Of a DNA stretch of 64,000 bases, positions 24,421 through 35,107 are shown one piece after another (position 1 is the first letter of the stretch; each line of letters starts with the position of its first letter). The position numbers and the translations under genes were made by a program. A model generated the notes under the pieces. The model was not told the origin of the DNA. It searched no databases and saw only the letters and a list, made by a program, of their open reading frames with translations. The DNA is from Nautilus pompilius. Its lineage: Eukaryota; Mollusca; Cephalopoda; Nautilida; Nautilidae. The stretch lies in assembly GCA_018389105.1 (NCBI GenBank), contig JACATO010002191.1, forward strand, positions 124,001-188,000, read 5' to 3'.

Positions 24421-25710
24421 GAAGGAACATTAATGGCAGCAGCCTCTTCGGTTGTGAAGGACAACCACAACAAGAACTTGTGAAAGATTTCATTTCAGAA
24501 ACAGGTAAACTTGTCTGTCTGGTGATGAGGATGGATAGCCACAGCAACCCATTACTTATATCTTGTTTACTGGTTGAGTGACTCACATGGTTTACTGCTG
24601 CTATTTAAGCTGATGTGTACAGTTTTCAGAGAGATCTGCAGTGGGGGGGGGGCCACAGTGAAAGGAAAAGTTGAGTCATATAGTCATTTATAAAATTATT
24701 AGAATATCAAATATCTTTATATTTACACTTATATCAGACATTATCACATCATTGACATCTTGTATCATTAAACTTTTTCTTTAGAGTTTGATTGTTTGTG
24801 CCTGTGTACATTAGTTTCTCGTACATATTAAAACTTTAAGATTATTGTCTACTCTAAGGGACGCAACTCACATCTGCATACTTTCTTTGCATTCTAATGT
24901 TGTATAGCAGTAAATAGAGATGTCTGTTGCAAATCAACATCATTGCACATCAAAAAATATCCTTGTCAAGATTGCTTCCTGACGATGGTGACTTGCTGAA
25001 ACATAGGTTCTCTAATTCTACTAACAGTTTGGCGGTAAGTGCCCAAACAAAATGTCATCTAGTTTCTCTGGGTAACACAACAACATTAACTTTCTGCTCT
25101 GATTCTGGCCAGCAGAAACATCCAGTGAAGAAACAAATTTGTTTGTTAGAAACACTTGCCTTGCTGAACACATACTGGTAATAACAATAATAACACGAGT
25201 AGCAGTATCGATGCCAAAGAAAGTCAGTCGAAAAATGATAACCACTCTTTCACATGGTTTTGTACCAAAATTTAAAATACAGTTAATACTCGAGTGTGAA
25301 TAAAAAGTGATGGTACCTGGGCAAGTTGGATTATTTAATAGATGAGACTGAACATATATATATATATATATTTTTTTTTTTTTAATCTCTAACATATTTA
25401 TGTAATTATTTTTTTTAAAAAATCGGTTTGCCTTCACCGAAATAAAGAAAAACTTATTATAGGGGAAATAACTTTTTCGTGTAGTGTGAATTGTCTCCCC
25501 TGATCAAGCATTGGAAATATTTAAACTATTTAAAATTTATAAATCTAATTTACAATGTTTTTCTTTTATTTCATCTTTTTATCAATAATATAATAAATTC
25601 TTATTACTGATATTTCTTACTTTTTTTACGTGTCTGGATTAACTTCACAAATAAAAATGGACTGTGTATATGCATGCTTTTGCTGCATAGCTGAGTTTGA
25701 GACTTGAAAT

Positions 25711-25743
<33 letters not shown>

Positions 25744-28349
25744 ATTACAATATCATTTGTTGTAATGATTTGTAGGTCATTCACAAGACTATATAATTGT
25801 TTTACTTCAGGTTAAATTTTACAACCTACATTCCACCAAGGTACAAAGAAACTAATTCTATGGTTTCAAACATTTTGCATTCAGGTCAGGGGACTATAAT
25901 GTATCAGTTCAAAATATATATGAGAACATTTATGAGCATCTCTAATTTTTTAGGCTAATAATTTTTTTATTTAACCTCATTTTTTAAAAGGGTGTTTAAA
26001 GTGATCTTGGCTTCTACAGTTTAATTTTTTGACATTTTTAAAATCTTTATAGCTTTCTATAGTCATTTATTGAAGGCAATGGTATTCATTGGCTATTTAA
26101 TATGGATTTTAGGTTTCAGATTTTTGTTCACCTAATATAAAATTAATGGGGTATCTAACTTAGCTGATGATAAAAACCAGATGGGTCAAACTTTTGATAA
26201 ACTTTAGCATTTAGGAAATACTGTAGGATATGTGTTACACTTTTGTTATGGATAAATACTGTTACATAATTGGTTAGCAAATAGATAAGAGCATGTAGCA
26301 TTAAATTGTGTATTATCTTCATATCAGTATGTCTCTAGTAGTGTACTGCAGGGTTCAGTTTTAGGATATCCCTTGTTCTCCAACAGTAATAGTCTTTTGG
26401 AGATGAAAATAGAGAACTTGGTGTTAATACTAAAATTTAAAATAGTGTTAATATCAGCAGTGATATTCTCAGATTTACAATTTTATTAGGTTGTGAAAAA
26501 TAGATTCATTCAAAAATAGAAAACTATTAAAAAAGGAAAAAAAATTCTAAATTAATAAGTTCAGTTCACTTATATAAATCTTTGGTTTATCCACATTATG
26601 ATTATTCTATGCAGGTGTATAATCCATAATTAATTTTTTTTAAAAGACATTAAATTACTGGAAAGGGTTCTGATGCAGAATCATTTATTTATAGTTAGAA
26701 TTTTTAAGGGAAGATCTGATAGAGGTTTTCAAAACGATTATTTAAAGAATGAAGATAGTCAAAGATTTTTTGGTTATCTAAGGTAACAAATACTGGGGTC
26801 TCAATTATAAATTGTTCAACATAACTTGACATTTAAAAAAAAGAAAAGTTTAGGGATAGAATTGTGAATGAATAGATAAGTTGTTGGTGATGATGGTTGA
26901 TGTAGTTAGAATGAGGCAGTTGAACAAATAGGTATCGTGATAAGAATTTCTTATCCAAGGAATCTTTATTTAAGTTGTAATGGCTTCCTGTTTCCTTGTA
27001 ATACCAAACAAAATAAATTTAAATATACTTGAAGCTATTTCATATTGAAATTAACTGTCTAACTTTTTCTAAAAATTTCTCTCTGGAATTTGTGTATATT
27101 TAATTTTTAGTGGCTGTGATGTCTTTTGGTTATTACTTGGAAATATTTCCTCCTCTGTGACTGCAGGGCATTTCACCCTGGAACCTTGTTTGCCATCTTG
27201 CTGACTTGTTGGATAAGCTCATCTAAGACTCTTTTGTTGTTTATTTTTAACCTTCAGTATACCAACTTGGCCTTAGGAACTGCGACTCAGTACCTTCCTT
27301 ATAATCCTTTTTAATGACCATCTGTTTTGTATTATGATTATGTTGGCTAATTATTCTACAGACAGTTAAACACAAATATTAACTGGTGCTTTTTGGCTGG
27401 GATGTGGTATAAGTAAGCCAAAGATTGATGTGATATGCAAAGGGATAAAAAAAAAGTTGTGACAGGCTGGCATAGTTCAAAGGGTAATTTTTGCCTTGAT
27501 GATAAGGGAAAGAAAGGCCCAGTTGTACTATGGTACATTCTTGGTGCACAGCCATTTTCCATGTACTAAGCAGCTTGTGCACTCTATGGTCATGCTCAGA
27601 ATCTCCTAATCATAATTGCATTGTGTGTGCTCCATTTTTGTCATTATGGCATTAATGTCAGTTGCTTCCACAGGTTCTGTAAATCCTGAAGCACTATGTA
27701 TGCTAACTAGGAGATGCTGAATCTCCCAGTTACTGCCAGGAGTCTTCTGTTGTTTGGAGGACAGTTTTTGCTCGCCTACTGATTCCTTAACAATATATCA
27801 TTTTAAAAAAATGAAATTTTGCAGATGTTACAGATTGTAAAAAAATATTCCCTCTCTTTAAAACTAAAAAGACACTTAATTAATTACTTTTTCTTAAGTG
27901 TTATCATTAAGAAGGCTTCTCACAGAACGAGTTTGCCATTTTTTTTTTGAGTAAAATTCTATTTTTTTTATTGAAAAATATGCCTAAACTATTAATCTAC
28001 CCCTACAGCTTCTCCCTTAAATATTATTTTTAAATGAAGCAAAAAAACAAACAAAGATATTTCTGTATTTGACTCAGAAGCTCTCATAAATGGTAAATCA
28101 TTTGATACTATTATTTTGAAAGAGATGTTTTGACTTTAAAAGTAGGACAATCCAGTTAACTGGTACCAACATGCTATAATTTCTACTATGAAAAAATTAT
28201 TGGTGCTTTGTCATTTTGGAAATTGATACCGTAAAAATAAAATATTTATAGGCTACTCTACTCTTGTTTTTTTTTAGATATACTGCCCCAAACCTGCATT
28301 TGTATACACTTTTTCTACATTGTATCCATGCATCAGATGATGCCTTAAG

Positions 28350-29390
28350 AATGTCTTTGGATAGAATTGAAGTTTGGTTGTTGCAGCATGTTGAACCACC
28401 TCATTGTAAGTGGACTGATATTCTCTGAACATTGACTTCAGTATTTAGATCAAGCAGAAGCTGCACGGGACAAAATTGTAGAAATAACAAGGGTTTGTTA
28501 AGACTTTTACTTCGATACTGTGGATTGCTTCCACCACAAAATTTGCAGTGTGCAGCTGTGCATTGTTATGATGTAAATGCCATCTGTTATGCAGAATTTC
28601 TATCTGCTTTTTGCAAGTTAATTGGTGCAGCTTTTTTTTTCTGAGTATGTTTGCATATTTTGCACCAATGATGGTAGCTACAGGCTTCAGTGTTAAGGAT
28701 ACTTTGGCAGTCAGTAAAGATGTGTCCCATCACTTTTCTGGCTAAACTTGCCATGTGAAATTTCTTGGGTTGTGGGAAAGAAGGGTCTTTTAAAAAATAG
28801 GGCTCATTTTTGCATCCAGAGTCACAGTGAAACACCCAAATCTCATCATTTGACATACTTATTAAGGTGATCTGATTATGCTCTTCAAAGTTTACAAGGA
28901 ACTGCTGCTATGAATGTTACACGTTTCCTTTTCTGTTCATCTCTGAATTGGTTGGGTACCTAAAATGAGTCTGCACACTTTCTTTGAAAACTAACATCAT
29001 GAACACAAGTTTACGCAGTAATCCTATGGGTTTGATGAGGCCATTCTTTAGCTTAGATGATTTGCTCTATTGATGTTGCCGATGATCAGACTGGTTACTG
29101 GCTGAACTTTCTTTAAAACACTTATGGTGTCTAAATACTGTTACTTTTGTCAGATTTTCATTTCCATAGGGTAATTTCATTTTCGTAAGAGTGCCCAGTC
29201 AGTCTATAGTAAAAACTGGCAAAATGGTATTCATTCTGTAGTAAAACACCTTTCTCAATGGCCACAGCATACACATCTGTGCTGTAGAAAGTCTGCAATC
29301 AAATTGAGCTGCTGCATATTGCTTGATTCTTTACAGCAGGTTTGCATCATCCTCTGAGATGGTGATGCTACCTTATGGCCGCTTCTTACA
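28350..29390 (-). pseudogene. Degraded mariner-like transposase
   Basis: A minus-strand frame at 28856-28590 reads NDEIWVFHCDSG, followed by PKKFHMASLARKVMGH, matching the mariner segment with the first catalytic Asp and the lysine-rich stretch after it. Weaker similarity continues downstream to about 28350 and upstream through a helix-turn-helix-like part to about 29390. Many stops and frameshifts are present. It is older and more decayed than the mariner copies at 30186 and 51471. Borders are approximate and no terminal repeats were found. Confidence 0.5.
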
Positions 29391-29806
29391 CTACAATATT
29401 TCATCTTAGAAATAAATGAATAGTTCTTGTATAGGTACTAAACTAAAAAAAAGCCACACACTTCATTACTTGTTATGACACCTTATAATCAGATAGATTC
29501 CCTTCAATACACAGTATGTCTGCTTATTTGAAATTATAATTTTTTAACAAATGAAATTTCTGATTTAGCCAGACATTCCTTCTTTTTTTTTTTTACTTTC
29601 ATTATCAATTATTGGTGGAATTTGTTTCTTAAATTGCATTTCAGTCATGAAAAGATTAATCATTTTTGAAAATGTTTATTTGTAAGTTGATGGTCCAAAG
29701 CCGCCACTTTGTTTCATATTTTCTTTTTAAATACTGTACTACAACAAATATATGGTGGTGCTAAAGACAAGTGTTAGTCATAGTAATGAGTGTAAGTTGC
29801 AATTTA

Positions 29807-30034
29807 TATACAGGGTGTTCGGAAAGTCACTGTGCACTTATATATTTATTAACAGACATGTTTCGATATAGAATACAGGAGGTAAATATAAATGACAATT
29901 ATAAACAATGTTGAAAGTGACCACCATTAGCATCAATACAGGTTCTTCAGTTGTTAAAACCATATTGGGATCAAAATCTGAAATAAAAAAATATGATTAG
30001 AAAAGTTCACAGTGACTTTCCGAACACCCTGTAT
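29807..30034. mobile_element. Short inverted-repeat element (MITE) of 228 bp
   Basis: Terminal inverted repeats of about 28-30 bases flank the element: TATACAGGGTGTTCGGAAAG at the left and its inverse at 30015-30034, then CAGTGA on the inner side. TA dinucleotides lie at both ends, as in the Tc1/mariner superfamily. Inside, the minus strand reads CIDANGGHFQHCL followed by a stop (about 29940-29900), which resembles the C-terminus of an autonomous DDE transposase. It therefore looks like an internal-deletion derivative that kept both ends and the last codons of its parent. Confidence 0.85.
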
Positions 30035-30185
30035 ATAGTCAACCCTTACTACAATGAACCAAAATTGGACTTGGGAAAAGGTTTTCTGTATCCAGGTGTT
30101 CATTATAAAAAGGTTTTACAGGTAAGTGAACTGAAACATCAAAGAAATAACTACTGTTCTTGGTATTGTCCTGTATGTAGGACAC

Positions 30186-31492
30186 AGGGTCTGTTGAAAA
30201 AGTATCCGACTTAATTTTTTCCCACAGGAAGTAATGACATTAGGGATGCAAAAGTGTGCATAGTAGAGCCGCATGCCTTCATGCGCATGTGTGGTTTTTG
30301 GCAGGCTTGCTAGATGCATCAATCACTGTCAGGCAGCCAGCATGTGAGGTGCTGTACTACTTGTCGCATTTTCATTTCACCCATGATGACGAAACCTGTG
30401 GAGCAAAGATCTTGCTTCAAGTTTTGCCAAAAGCTTGGAGATACCCAAGCGGAAACAATTCGCAAAATTCAACAGGCTTTTGGTGACAATGCCATGTGTG
30501 TTACCCAAATAAAAGAATGGCACAACAGGTTCAAAGATGGCTGCACATTGGCGGAGAGTGACCAGCATTCCGGGAGGCTGTCAACGTGCCACAATGCAGT
30601 TGTTATTCGAGAAAGTGCAGACCTTGACAATGGAGGATCATCGTTTGATGGCGTGGGAAATTGGTGATGAGGTTGAGATCAGTAAAGATTCTGCACATGC
30701 AATTTTAAAGGAGGGTTTGGGTTCGCGCAGAGTGGCAGCGAAATTTGTGCCCAAGCTGCTTTCTCAGGAACAACAACTTTGTCTTGAGGTTGCGCAGGAC
30801 CTGCTGGATACTGCCAACAGGGATCCTGAGTTCCAGAATACCGTGATAACTGGAGATGAGACGTGGGTGTACGGTTACAACCTGGAAACCAAAGCTCAGT
30901 CATCACAGTGAAAGCACCCAACGTCGCCAAGGTCCAGAAAAAAATCGAGGTGATGCTGACTGTTTTCTTTGACTACCGAGGCGTTGTGCATCACGAATAC
31001 GCACCAGAAGGACAAACAGTTACAAAGGAGTACTATCAGCAAGTCCTCCTATGTCTTTGTGATGTAGTTTGGTGCAAGATACCGGATCTATGGGCCTCAC
31101 AAAATTGGCAGCTGCATCATGACAATTCCCTGGCTCATTCGTTGCAGCTGATCCAAGGTTTCTTGGCAAGGAAAAGCATTTTGCTCATTCGCCAGGCTCC
31201 CTACTCTCCAGACACGTCTCCTTCTGACTTCTGGTTGTTCCCAAAAATGAAGATGCCACTGAAAGGCTCCCGCTTTGAGAGCCGAGAGGACATCATGCGG
31301 AATGCAACAGCAGAGCTGAGAGCCATTCCGGAAGAAGCATTCCAGACATGCTTCGAACAGTGGAAGGATCACTGGGCTAAGTGTATGGAAGCACAGGGGC
31401 CTACTTTGAAGGGGATTAGCAATTGAACCCCACCAAGTACATAATTTTTTTCCCCTACCCTAAGGTCGGATACTTTTTCGACAGACCTCGTA
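30186..31492 (+). mobile_element. Mariner element, nearly full length, 1.3 kb
   Basis: The terminal inverted repeats are AGGGTCTGTTGAAAAAGTAT at 30186 and the inverse of GAGGTCTGTCGAAAAAGTAT ending near 31490, with a TA at the right end. They differ at a few positions, so the copy is not brand new. The length of about 1.3 kb is normal for mariner. It sits 150 bases after the 228-bp MITE and is followed within about 110 bases by the pogo-type relic. Confidence 0.9.
30386..31426 (+). pseudogene. Mariner transposase, broken by two frame changes and a stop
   Basis: The transposase is spread over three segments. The N-terminal helix-turn-helix part (KLGDTQAETIRKIQQAFGDN) lies at 30386-30620. The middle lies in a different frame to the stop at 30909-30911, ending with TGDETWVYGYN, which has the first catalytic Asp. 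The C-terminal part (30912-31426) returns to the first frame, with LHHDN and TSPSDFWLFP giving Asp-34-Asp spacing as in mariner, and WAKCMEAQG near the end. All three catalytic residues are still encoded, but the frame breaks make the copy inactive. Confidence 0.9.
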
Positions 31493-31599
31493 TATGCATT
31501 GCAACATAAAAAAATCTTTAATTTAAAACAAAACTTATCTGAAAATTAATCTTTCATTATAGAAAAGCTGCTTCAGTCTATGTTCAGCTTTTTTCTACT

Positions 31600-32640
31600 C
31601 CCTTATTTTTAATTTTGTTAATCGGTCCAAGCAAATTGGCATCAGGCAAGGACTTTATATAACCCCTAACGGATTTTACGGCTCTCTTAAGCTTCTTCAG
31701 AGAAGGAATCACAGGTTCACTGGTTTCATTATCTTCACTGCATGTCTCATTTATCAGAGTTTTTCCTAGTGGTTATCACAGACGTAATGATGTTGTCATT
31801 GTTCATCTTTTGACATGGTACATGACCTCTTCTAACATCGTCTCGTTTATCATTGCTTTCAAAATGCTCAGTGTATCACCTTTATCTTTAACTGTTGCAG
31901 AGGACATATCAGCCAGGTTTTCAGCTCCCAGGTATGTCCATTAAGCATTTCTGAAATAATTCATAATACATTGACCTGCTATCAAGCTTTCCTGGTAAAG
32001 AGCATGGTCTGAAGAATATCCATCAGAAATAGGTTCCGACTATCAATAGGGTCTACCATTTGCTAGTGAAGCAGCATTTTATTGAAACACTGGATCATGC
32101 CCTGATCCATTGACTGTAGTAGCCTTGTTATATTTAGTGGCAACTAATGCATGGTCATGATTTTTAATCTAATAACATTTGAATGAGCCAGACATTTATC
32201 ACTAAACAACAAAACCTTTCATTTCTGCCAATGCAACTTTTTTTCTCAAAATTTCTGATTCATTCAGTCCATATGTCAACTGCCATCCAAGCTTTTAGGT
32301 TCTTTCAATATGTGACAGAACTTGTCATCATATTTTTAAAAAAAAACAACTAAGATTGGCAGCTTTCTGGATAAAGAGAGGAGACAGGCAGTCTGGCCCA
32401 TCTGTTTTCCTCAAGGAAAGTTATTATGTGCTTGTCAGTTTTTTTGTGCCTCTACAGTCATCAGAATTTGTTGCTAGTGTCTTGATGGGCTTGCTGGTAG
32501 AAGAGTCTGGATTCCTTGAAATACTCTAGTCATCTTTTAGAACACTTGAAATTGTCTACACCTAATGAGGCAGCAAGTTTCCTAGTTTTTGATTGCATAA
32601 CGTTTCCTGAGATCGGGTTGTTTTTCTTTTTAGACGCTTG
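31600..32640 (-). pseudogene. Degraded pogo/Tigger-type transposase
   Basis: On the minus strand, LQSMDQGMIQ at about 32130-32100 matches the highly characteristic LQPMDQGVIQ of pogo/Tigger (DDE_1) transposases. Upstream there is a KVLLFSDKCLAH segment (about 32210), at the position of the second catalytic Asp; here the usual Asn after Asp is changed. Helix-turn-helix-like sequence extends to about 32640. Numerous stops and frame changes are present. Borders are approximate. Pogo-family elements also insert at TA and belong to the same superfamily as the neighbouring relics. Confidence 0.7.
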
Positions 32641-33224
32641 GAATCAGTGTATGCTGCTTCAGGGTGTTTGTGTTTTTTGGAGCACATATCTTCTTTCTCT
32701 AGGGAGTGGGTACCATCTTTAAGAATAGCTGCCCTGATTTCCTATTGGACCATGCTAGAGGCTGTGCTGTGCTTTAGCATAGACCAGGTTCCTTGAAACT
32801 TGTTGTCTGAGTCTTTCTCCAGATTATCTCGGATCTAGCTCTCCACTCTAAAGGAGAGACCTTTGTTCCCACTTGCCTTTCCAATCGCCCTCACCCATAT
32901 CTCGAAATATGCTTACATTGGGTGTGTGACTGTTATGTTTTGGTCACCCTTTTGTCTCAGATTGTTTTAAAAGGGTAAATTTCTAAAGAATGTATCATCT
33001 CCTAACTGTCAAGATCATTATATTCAAAGGGATTATTATGGGCAGAGTTTATTATTGTAAGATTTGACTTATATATATATGATTATGGAAACAGGAAAAC
33101 CTGAATATAAAATGTGCAAATAACACATGATAGAATTGCATCTCCTCCATAGTACAGTTGTGGGTTGATATAATATAGTGTAAAGGATTATAAACATATA
33201 GACAGTTATGTCATTGTAGTATGG

Positions 33225-34010
33225 TGAATACTATGACTGCTGGAAAGGAAATATCACATTAGAAATTAAAGTCTTAGCTAGTGAAGGCTACTCCATGCAG
33301 CAGATTTAAGCCTGACAACATGTTTCAGAAGGAGCTGTATGCATGACTCTAAGAAGGATAAGAGAAACTGGTACTGTTGGAATTAGAAATGACTGAAGAA
33401 GAAAGCCCTAATTCTCCAAAAATGATGTTACGTACCTCTGGGTATGTTCTCCACATGATAGATGCCAAGCCACTAGAGGTCTTGTGAATGACCTAGTGTA
33501 AGTACGGGTGCTAATGTTTTTTTTTTTAAGAAGAGTAAAGCTATGCGTTAACATGGACGCGTAGCTGCTCAAAAACATTTGTTAGGAAAAGGAAACCAAA
33601 CACCAAGGCTGAAATAAGCAGAAGAAATAAGACGGTGGAATGACCAAACCTGGAAAACAGTGCTCTTTTACAGATGAGTTCAAGTTTTTAACCATTTGGC
33701 GGTGATCAGCAACAGTTTGTTTAAAGGGAAATGGGAAAGTAGTCTGGTTTGACAGTCAGTGTATAACAGCTACACTGAAACAAGGAGGTGAATAGATGTA
33801 GGTGTAGAGCTACATATCAGGCAAGGCAAGAGGTGTTGGAAATTTGCATAAAATCAAAGGTATACCGACTGCCAACAGGTACATGCAGGTTCTCATTTAT
33901 TATTCCATTATCTCAAGAAGACATCTCTTTGGGGCAGGGATTCATCTTCCAACACAACCCTGACCACAATCATTTTGTCAGTGTAGTGAAAAAACTATCT
34001 GAAATTTAAG
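33225..34010 (+). pseudogene. Degraded Tc1-like transposase
   Basis: Plus-strand frames show, in order, HGRVAAQKHLL (about 33556), RRWNDQTWKTVLFTDEFKF (about 33632; the first catalytic Asp is in FTDE), a KQGGE remnant of the KHGGG motif, and GFIFQHNPDHNHFVSVVKK (about 33940), where the usual QHDNDPKH has lost Asp. Together these are diagnostic for the vertebrate-and-invertebrate Tc1 group. Stops and frameshifts interrupt it and the third catalytic residue region is not clear. It is inactive. Confidence 0.75.
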
Positions 34011-34439
34011 GAGGCTGATGGAACACACACACAAATGCCTTGGCCTTCACAAACCCATGATGTGCCTGTCGTTGAGGCTGAATGGGGTTAAATTGCTAGG
34101 AGACCAAAAGCCTTGGATGAATTGTTGAAAGTCAGATGTCATGCTCTGTATAAAGCAAAGGGCTCTCAGACAAAATACCAATGTATCCATTCTATCTTTT
34201 ATGTTTTTTGTAATAATGCGCTGTGTGTGTGTTACATACATTCCTGGGTGCTGTCACTCATTATTTGTGCATATACTGTATGTGTTTCCATAATTATTTC
34301 TAATATTGTATGTGTATACATATATCATAGACACACATTATATGTGTTTACTAAAGAAGATATTCTGTTGGTTTGTTTTTGGGAGCATGGGAACCATCAG
34401 GCAAGTACCCTTTTCCCTTTGTAGACTGTCTTAAATCAT

Positions 34440-34710
34440 GAAAGTGATCTAGAACCATCGACCCCACCCCAAATCAGCTGTGACACATGATGATCCCCGT
34501 GATATGTTTAGAAAAGTTCCTGCAAGAATTCTTCTTTATTTTTGGATGTAGGAGGAAACTCATGCAGCTGAATTGTAAATATGTCAGTGCACCTACAGTC
34601 CTTGAGATTCCCAGGCAGTCTGCCAACCAAAGTATTCACCAGACTCAATGCTGCTTAGCTTTGGTGATCAGATGAAAGCTGGCATTCCCAGTATGACAGG
34701 ACTGTGACAG
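34440..34710 (-). mobile_element. SINE with a 5S rRNA-derived head
   Basis: Read on the minus strand from about 34710, the sequence contains CATCTGATC, AAGCTAAGCAGCATTGAG, TGGTGAATACTTTGGTTGG and GCCTGGGAATCTC, ending CTGTAGGT at 34591. These follow 5S rRNA in order and spacing across its internal pol III promoter. The next part holds ATGAGTTTCCTCCTACATCC and an A-rich run, which the tRNA-headed SINE at 37495 shares almost exactly (GTTTCCTCCTACATC). It is therefore not a lone 5S pseudogene but a SINE whose promoter came from 5S rRNA. Divergence of the head shows that it is old. Confidence 0.75.
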
Positions 34711-34857
34711 TGTATCACTTGCTTCATAAAAAAAAAAAAACAACAAAAGAATGGGACCCAAGTTATGTCGTAATCAACGTCTTATAAGAACATGTTATTA
34801 AAATGTTTTGTTGCACAATGTACATTTGTAGCTAGCTTCATTTGCCAAATAAAGATC

Positions 34858-35107
34858 TCACTCATCCCAGAGCCCTGGTTTTGTTAGCAGAATGTGGTCC
34901 AACAGTGGGGAGCTTGAGAATGAAGAAGAGAAGCACTCGCCATCGTAGAAGTCAGTTAAACCGAGTAGTTTTTCTATTTCCTTTGCGTTCATAGTTTGAA
35001 GAAAGATGTGCTCGAACCAGGCAGTTAAAACACGGCAGAAGTCGTGTCGTGGAGTGATGCTACACATTGCAAAGTTTGCCACGTGGATCTCATTGATGGT
35101 CGCACAC
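34858..35107 (-). CDS. Candidate terminal exon of an unknown minus-strand gene
   Basis: A minus-strand open stretch of 83 codons runs from a plausible acceptor (pyrimidine tract then GTTAG, ending at 35108) to a stop at 34858-34860. Its product begins CATINEIHVANFAMCSITPR and ends LLTKPGLWDE. It is not repetitive, has balanced amino-acid use, a Ser-rich patch, and higher GC than the intron around it. I do not recognise a family. It could be a 3' exon of a gene nested in the ANKS1 intron, a retrocopy fragment, or part of an unknown mobile element. No further exon of such a gene was found in the window. Confidence 0.3.

Larger units (their letters stand above)
22476..28349 (+). other. Intron, first part of the 19.6-kb intron
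   Basis: AT-rich. It contains a degenerate minisatellite (23400-23606), a SINE (24085-24420), TA runs near 25353 and 25712, and otherwise nothing recognised. Confidence 0.5.
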
